From: an uncultured Haliea sp.
GTDB lineage: Bacteria > Pseudomonadota > Gammaproteobacteria > Pseudomonadales > Halieaceae
Reading direction: 5' to 3'
NCBI GenBank assembly: GCA_947258585.1
Contig: CAMYIZ010000070.1
Span: forward strand, 62,001-126,000
Length of the DNA stretch: 64,000 nt
Below the pieces are notes generated by a model. The model saw nothing but the letters and a program-made list of their open reading frames with translations, was not told the DNA's origin and did no database searches. Of the stretch, positions 59,080 through 64,000 are shown in pieces. A program made the position numbers and the translations under genes. Each line of letters opens with the position of its first letter. Within the stretch, counting starts at the first letter, position 1.

Positions 59080-61320
59080 TTAGAAGTTGTAGACAACCTC
59101 CAGTCCGTAGGTTCTCGGGGGAGCCAACCACACCGTGCGGGAACCGATGGAGGTGTTGTCGAAACCAAAGTGGGAGTAGACCTCGTCCTTCAGATTGCGG
59201 CCAAACAGCGACACCTTGAGGTTTTCCGCGGCGTTGGTATACGAGACGCTGGCATTGTAAAGCTCGTAATCGGGGACGATAAGGAAGTTGAAATCATCGC
59301 TTGCCACTTCGTCCATGTAGGAATAGGAACCGCGCCAGGTGAGGTAGCCCGCATCGCCGATACTGTGATCAAAGGTGAGTGCTGCACTGGTCGTGTTCTC
59401 CGGCACCATCTGCAGCTTGAAACTGCTGGCGGGAAGCCCGCGAGCAGACTCCAGGTAGGCTGCCTCGTCATACTCGGCGTCGGTATAGCCGTGTGCGAAC
59501 TCCAGGGTTACGTTATCGGTGATCGCCGCAACGATGTCGAACTCGAAGCCCTGCGTGGTCGAACTTGCAGCATTGAATATTTGCTGCACCCCGGACTGGT
59601 TGTTGGCTGAACGCTGGAGGTCATCGTATTCGTTATAGAACAGCGCGACATTCATGCGCACCCTGCCGCTGGCCAGCTCTGATTTGACTCCCACCTCGTA
59701 CGCGTCGACGACCTCTTCATCATAGGGCCCGGGGGTAGACCTAGGATTGTCCGGCGTGTTAACCAGACTGGAGTCGGCAAAGCGCACGTTGTAGCCCCCG
59801 CTGCGGAAGCCGCGGGTATAGCTGGTGTAGGCCATGACCTGCTCGTTGACGTCCCAGGTCAGGCCAATTTTCGGGGTAAAGTTACCCCAGCTCTCGTTGT
59901 CGTTGAAGACCTGCCGGCAATCACCCCAGTCTACCGTGCGTGCAGCGGGAATCTCGCCTATCACCACGGAGCAGGTGCCCACCCCCTGTGGGTCGCCGAT
60001 AACGCCAATAGCAGCATCTTTCTTCTCGTAGGAATAGCGACCGCCCAGCGTCAGGTACAGGCTGTCCGTCAGGCGGTACTCAGCCTGGGCAAACAGACCG
60101 GCAGTAGCGTGCTCGATCGTCGACTCAGCCGGCTGTTCCAGCAGGTCTACCACCAGGCGACGTTCGCGGTAGGTGTATTCCTGGTCCATCAGGTTAACGC
60201 CGACCGTCATGTTCAGGCGCTCACTGAGATCACCAGCCCAGCGTGTTTCAAACGCCACCTGTTCCTGCAACAGCCCCGTTCCTTCGGCGAATTCAAAGCG
60301 ATTGAAGCCAGGAGCGCCATCAATATCACCCCAGAACTTCTGCTCGAAATCCCGATAGCTGACGTTGGTTGTCAGCGTGCCGCCGGCGAGGTCCAGATTG
60401 TGCTCGAGAACGATGTTGAACCAGTCGATATCAATCGCACCTTCGGTGTCGGTGGAGGTGGAATTGTCGGCCCAGGGGTCAATCTCCTCCCCAAAGATGA
60501 AGAAGTTCCGCGGGGCCATGCCATCGCCTTCAATCTTGGCGTACTCGGTCAAGAGCGTGAGGTCATAGTTGTCACCGGTGTACTTGAGTGCGGGTCGAAC
60601 AATCAAGGACTCCTCTTCACCATGTTCGCCACCCAGGGTCACGTTGTCCCACAGGCCGTCGCGATCCTTGGCGAGAACGGCAAGCTTGCCAGACCAGCGA
60701 TCGGCGAGCGGGCCGGTGAGGACAGTGCTGATTTCCTTTTGGCCGTGGGAACCGACAACTCCCTTGACCTTGCCCTCGAACTCCTCGGTGGGCCGCGTGG
60801 TGCGAATGATCACTGCGCCCCCGGTAACGTTGCGACCAAACAAGGTACCCTGGGGGCCGCGCAGGATCTCGATGGATTCAATATCGAACAGGTCCGTGAC
60901 CACGCCGTAGATCAGACCAAAGGGCATACCGTCCTGAACCACGCCAACAGCGGGATCCGACGAGGGTATACTCTGGCCGGCTGTACCCATGCCGCGGATG
61001 ATGAAATTGCCGGTGTGTGGCGCGGTGCCCTGCTCAGCAAGGTGTACATTGGGCGCGGTCGTACCAATATCCACCAGATTCACCGCGAACATGGCCTCGA
61101 CCTTGTCGCCTGAGTAGGCAGAGATCGCAATCGGCACATCCTGGGAAGCTTCGGCTGCCGACTTCTTTTGCGCTGTCACCATGACTTCTTCCAGTAGCGC
61201 ATTGGGGCGCCCCTGCGCCGCGGCCAGGCCCGGCACCAGCACCGCAGCGGATACCGAGGCAACCAGCAGTGACTTTAAAAAGCTGCGGGGTTCGTGTTGT
61301 ATTGCTTTAGGGTTATTCAT
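59080..61320 (-). CDS. TonB-dependent receptor of the catabolic island
   Basis: 746-residue outer-membrane receptor. The ATG at 61320 follows GAGGAGA; a signal peptide (about 1-36, AAVLVPGLAAAQ), a TonB-box-like LLEEVMVTAQKKSA, a plug with IEILRGPQGTLFGRNVTGG and a barrel ending YGLEVVYNF follow. Its promoter is flanked by two copies of the shared operator, so uptake is switched with the monooxygenase and cyclase. The predicted 5' leader is about 135-140 bases. The ligand is probably the cyclic substrate of the island. Confidence 0.93.
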   Translation of the reverse strand: MNNPKAIQHEPRSFLKSLLVASVSAAVLVPGLAAAQGRPNALLEEVMVTAQKKSAAEASQDVPIAISAYSGDKVEAMFAVNLVDIGTTAPNVHLAEQGTAPHTGNFIIRGMGTAGQSIPSSDPAVGVVQDGMPFGLIYGVVTDLFDIESIEILRGPQGTLFGRNVTGGAVIIRTTRPTEEFEGKVKGVVGSHGQKEISTVLTGPLADRWSGKLAVLAKDRDGLWDNVTLGGEHGEEESLIVRPALKYTGDNYDLTLLTEYAKIEGDGMAPRNFFIFGEEIDPWADNSTSTDTEGAIDIDWFNIVLEHNLDLAGGTLTTNVSYRDFEQKFWGDIDGAPGFNRFEFAEGTGLLQEQVAFETRWAGDLSERLNMTVGVNLMDQEYTYRERRLVVDLLEQPAESTIEHATAGLFAQAEYRLTDSLYLTLGGRYSYEKKDAAIGVIGDPQGVGTCSVVIGEIPAARTVDWGDCRQVFNDNESWGNFTPKIGLTWDVNEQVMAYTSYTRGFRSGGYNVRFADSSLVNTPDNPRSTPGPYDEEVVDAYEVGVKSELASGRVRMNVALFYNEYDDLQRSANNQSGVQQIFNAASSTTQGFEFDIVAAITDNVTLEFAHGYTDAEYDEAAYLESARGLPASSFKLQMVPENTTSAALTFDHSIGDAGYLTWRGSYSYMDEVASDDFNFLIVPDYELYNASVSYTNAAENLKVSLFGRNLKDEVYSHFGFDNTSIGSRTVWLAPPRTYGLEVVYNF

Positions 61321-61451
61321 CGTAATCTCCTCGTTATCTTTATGTATTGCCGTATCGCCTGGCGGCGGGAGCAAAACCCCTGAACTACCGACCAGGCAAG
61401 ATCCAGCCTGGACCCTGTGCCGGGGAGTGCCCTGTCTCACCACACTTTAAG

Positions 61452-61467
61452 TCAACACTGTAGTTGA
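61452..61467. promoter_or_regulatory. Shared 16-bp operator, receptor site C
   Basis: TCAACA-CTGT-AGTTGA, one mismatch from the palindrome. It touches the -10 box of the receptor promoter on the downstream side. Confidence 0.6.
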
Positions 61468-61494
61468 TAATACATTCCCAGTTCGCTTTGTCAA
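61467..61494 (-). promoter_or_regulatory. Promoter of the last TonB receptor
   Basis: On the minus strand TTGACA (61494-61489), 16 bases, TATTAT (61472-61467): a near-consensus sigma-70 promoter. Operators C and D overlap its two ends. Confidence 0.6.
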
Positions 61495-61506
61495 TACATG
61501 TGTTGA
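61491..61506. promoter_or_regulatory. Shared 16-bp operator, receptor site D
   Basis: TCAATA-CATG-TGTTGA, one mismatch from the palindrome, overlapping the -35 box of the receptor promoter and 39 bp centre to centre from site C. Confidence 0.62.
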
Positions 61507-61649
61507 CTGAATTGCGGGGTGATATTCACGCCAGACGCGATGGCCGGGCGACGAGGCCCCAAGGCAGGACCGGCTTAATTGATTGATAACTGCTTGGGAT
61601 GCTCATTGCCCACGGCTCTCCGTGACCGAGAACCGCGGGCAGGAGAAGC

Positions 61650-63788
61650 TTAGTCAGCGAGGGGGTCGGGCCGCAGCTGGATATGGCCGACATAGGTGCG
61701 TGGCACCTCGGACATGAACACCGGGTCAAGACCGTTGGTCATCCAGAGCCCGCGCCCTTTCCACCCCGCCGCCGGGTCGTCAATGCGCCCGTCGACACCT
61801 CGAGTGAAGGTAACCATGGGATAGGGTATACGGATCACCGTAAACTCTTCCGTATCCGGCCTGAATGCAATCAGGGAGTCGGAGTTCGTGCCATTGAGAA
61901 TCACCGTATCCTTGCCCAGGCCCAGCGTGTCGAACTGATCCACCCAGGTGTAGTAGTGGAAATCGGCGCCTTTGCCCTCAGCGCCCTTGAACCGTGGCCC
62001 GGGGGTTTCCCACAGGGTCCAGCCCTCAGGGCACTGGTCGCCGGTACCCCAGGTCTGCTTGCACTTGGTGCGGTCGAAACGCGCCAGGTGGCCGCTGCCC
62101 GCCATGCCCGCCCATACGTTGCCTTTCGTATCGACGTCGATACCGCGGGCACCCGATGCGGGAGCCGGTGGCTTGTAGACCTCGTGGGTCCCGGTTGCGG
62201 GATCAAAGCGCTCAATGTAACCCCGGTCGCCGTATGTGGGATGTTTACCGTAGGAACCGGGAGGAATGGCTATCCACACATCGTTCCTGACGGGGTTGGG
62301 GATAATGCTGTAGCGGAAGCCGATGATCGGCGTATCGGCCTCGCCGTCGCCGGTGGTGTCGACCTTGCTTTCAGACCAGCCCATGGCGGCTTCCAGGGTC
62401 TCGGGTTTCTGCGGGTCGAATACTTTGGTGTCGAGCCAGCCGACAACGTTACTGTCGCCATTGACCCAGAGCACGCCCTTGTCGTCAAACTGCAGGTGGT
62501 GGGTGCCGAAACAGGTATCCACAGGCACGAACTCGCCGCTGGCGATGTCATGGTAGCCGAGCTGGCGGTGGTGGTACTCGCCGGCAATCAGTGGATCCCG
62601 GTTGCAGAAGTCCGGCATATCCTCGCCCCATTCACGGCGCACCTGCACGGTCATCCACAGCTTGCCGTTGGCGTCCAGCATCGGGTTATGGGCATTGGCC
62701 GGGTTCTGGTAGGCACCCGGATGCGACGAGACGACACCCTCTTCCGGGCAGCCGAGCAAGCGGGCACCGACATTGATTTCTTCAGTACCACCAAGCGGCT
62801 TGTAGGTCTGCTCACACCAGGGCCGGGCATGTTCATAGTCCGGCAATTTGACTTCCTCCACGCTGTGCGTGGTTGGGTCCAGAATCAGCAGCCAGTCGTT
62901 ACCTATATCCAGGCCGTAGATCTTGCCGTCCGGGTACAGTGTCGGGTCGCGCTTGTCAGTGGAAATCACGTCATGGGCATAGGTGTATTTGCCACCGTAC
63001 TCCCACTGGGTAATGACCAGGTTGCGCTCCAGGCCCTGTGGCCTTGGGGGCGCCTCGGGAGTCAGGCCGGCAGCGATTTTCTTGCCCCAGCTTTCCATGA
63101 CATCCAGCAGCACATCGTGATTGAGTTGCGCGGCGAGCGAATTCATTTCACCCACTTTCTTCAATCCATGCTCTATCGCTGCGGGAGAGGACGCCAGGGA
63201 CCTGACATGAATGCTCCCTGGCTGGTGACAAATGGTGCAGTTGAGCTTCATCTGGCCCAGCCAATCCTCCGCGGAAGGGTAGGGAAACTCCGCCGTCTTG
63301 ACCGCCTCTTCCGAGGGCGGATCCATCAGCGCCAACCAGTAATTGGCGGGGTAGATGGCCGCGGCCTCCGCGGGGTCGGTTGCGGCGCTGACCCTCAGCT
63401 CTAGCTGATCTCCCAGCTGGGCGTCGGTCCTGTCCGAATCCGCCAGGCCGTAACCACGCACCCAGACCCTGTAGGACCCCTCGGGCATCTCCGGCAGCAC
63501 GAAGCGGCCCTCGTCGTTGGTGACGACAATCTTGCGGTAGTTGGTGGGCAGGTCTCCGGTCTCTGCGATTACCCAGACTCCGGCCTCCGGGGAGCCCCCG
63601 CTATTGAGCACCTGCCCTCTTATCACACCCTGCTTAATCGGGGCGGCAGCCAAAGTCGACGGCTGGGGCACTGCTACCGTGGCGGTTGCCTCCTCCGAAG
63701 ATTCGCGGCTGCAGCCCGACACCAGCGCAGGCACCAATACGACAAACACACATCTCCTGAGCGTCCTGAAGTTCATTTTCAATCTCAT
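61650..63788 (-). CDS. Propeller lipoprotein with CarboxypepD-like and c-type haem motifs
   Basis: 712-residue probable lipoprotein: lipobox LVSGC with Cys26. Residues about 55-135 form a carboxypeptidase-regulatory-like beta sandwich (GVIRGQVLNSGGSPEAGVWV). A single haem-c motif CTICH lies at 184-188. From about 300 on, repeated blades (LWMTVQVRREWG, GVLWVNGDSNVVGWLD, GNVWAGMAGSGHLARFD) give a virginiamycin-B-lyase-like propeller. The ATG at 63788 has GGAG upstream. It lies behind an SDR gene and next to the receptor. A periplasmic quinoprotein-like or lyase role with electron transfer is imaginable; no firm function. Confidence 0.82.
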   Translation of the reverse strand: MRLKMNFRTLRRCVFVVLVPALVSGCSRESSEEATATVAVPQPSTLAAAPIKQGVIRGQVLNSGGSPEAGVWVIAETGDLPTNYRKIVVTNDEGRFVLPEMPEGSYRVWVRGYGLADSDRTDAQLGDQLELRVSAATDPAEAAAIYPANYWLALMDPPSEEAVKTAEFPYPSAEDWLGQMKLNCTICHQPGSIHVRSLASSPAAIEHGLKKVGEMNSLAAQLNHDVLLDVMESWGKKIAAGLTPEAPPRPQGLERNLVITQWEYGGKYTYAHDVISTDKRDPTLYPDGKIYGLDIGNDWLLILDPTTHSVEEVKLPDYEHARPWCEQTYKPLGGTEEINVGARLLGCPEEGVVSSHPGAYQNPANAHNPMLDANGKLWMTVQVRREWGEDMPDFCNRDPLIAGEYHHRQLGYHDIASGEFVPVDTCFGTHHLQFDDKGVLWVNGDSNVVGWLDTKVFDPQKPETLEAAMGWSESKVDTTGDGEADTPIIGFRYSIIPNPVRNDVWIAIPPGSYGKHPTYGDRGYIERFDPATGTHEVYKPPAPASGARGIDVDTKGNVWAGMAGSGHLARFDRTKCKQTWGTGDQCPEGWTLWETPGPRFKGAEGKGADFHYYTWVDQFDTLGLGKDTVILNGTNSDSLIAFRPDTEEFTVIRIPYPMVTFTRGVDGRIDDPAAGWKGRGLWMTNGLDPVFMSEVPRTYVGHIQLRPDPLAD

Positions 63789-63864
63789 GACAATACTCCA
63801 CAAGGTGTCAGGCTCGCCGCACAGGCAATTCATGCTCCCTTCAGCGACCTGATGTTGAAACTCG

Positions 63865-64000
<136 letters not shown>

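Overview
This is a GC-rich, gene-dense bacterial chromosome segment. Three TonB-dependent receptors, signal-peptide-bearing periplasmic enzymes, a lipobox protein and a PagL-like outer-membrane protein show a Gram-negative host. The mix of TonB receptors, a Baeyer-Villiger monooxygenase, a Rieske oxygenase, Entner-Doudoroff genes and a DUF2282/MNIO/DUF2063/DoxX locus suggests an aquatic gammaproteobacterium of the Halieaceae/Spongiibacteraceae kind. That placement is inference; there is no rRNA or other marker in the window.

Layout. 1-4.7 kb: a TonB receptor plus hydantoinase-A-like operon faces an XRE-cupin regulator and a cyclophilin. 4.8-9.8 kb: a three-subunit FAD/2Fe-2S imino-acid dehydrogenase set and a DapA-family lyase, divergent from a LysR regulator, probably a hydroxyproline-type pathway. 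9.8-20.5 kb: one long minus-strand block with an amidohydrolase, a secreted unknown, RidA, a VOC protein, an NRAMP-like transporter, two DUF885 hydrolases and a TonB receptor. 20.5-29.3 kb: a structured non-coding stretch, an anchored surface protein, an esterase, an acyl-CoA ligase and assorted singletons. 29.5-31.6 kb: a PAS/sigma-54 activator and a TetR regulator. 31.8-37.3 kb: a TetR-flanked bufferin-type (MNIO RiPP) locus with extra partners. 37.3-37.8 kb: two gene remnants. 37.9-43.8 kb: an MBL hydrolase and an esterase leading into zwf-pgl-edd. 43.8-64 kb: a large catabolic island.

How the parts work together. The catabolic island has an Fe-alcohol dehydrogenase, acetoacetate-decarboxylase-like protein, SDRs, a Rieske oxygenase and an amidohydrolase on one side of a TetR gene. 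On the other side are a cyclase-family hydrolase, a CoA-ligase/thiolase-like/DUF35/two-hotdog operon, a Baeyer-Villiger monooxygenase, a thiolase, a TonB receptor and a propeller lipoprotein. It looks like uptake and ring or side-chain cleavage of a cyclic (terpenoid- or steroid-like) substrate.

The most striking unexplained signal is a shared 16-bp palindrome, TCAACA-N4-TGTTGA. It occurs five times, only in front of the cyclase gene, between the hotdog operon and the monooxygenase, and around the promoter of the last TonB receptor, so these units appear to form one local regulon. A second notable point is the bufferin-type locus, whose flanking TetR operator pair and added YHS, PagL-like and PNPOx-reductase genes go beyond the usual four-gene layout.
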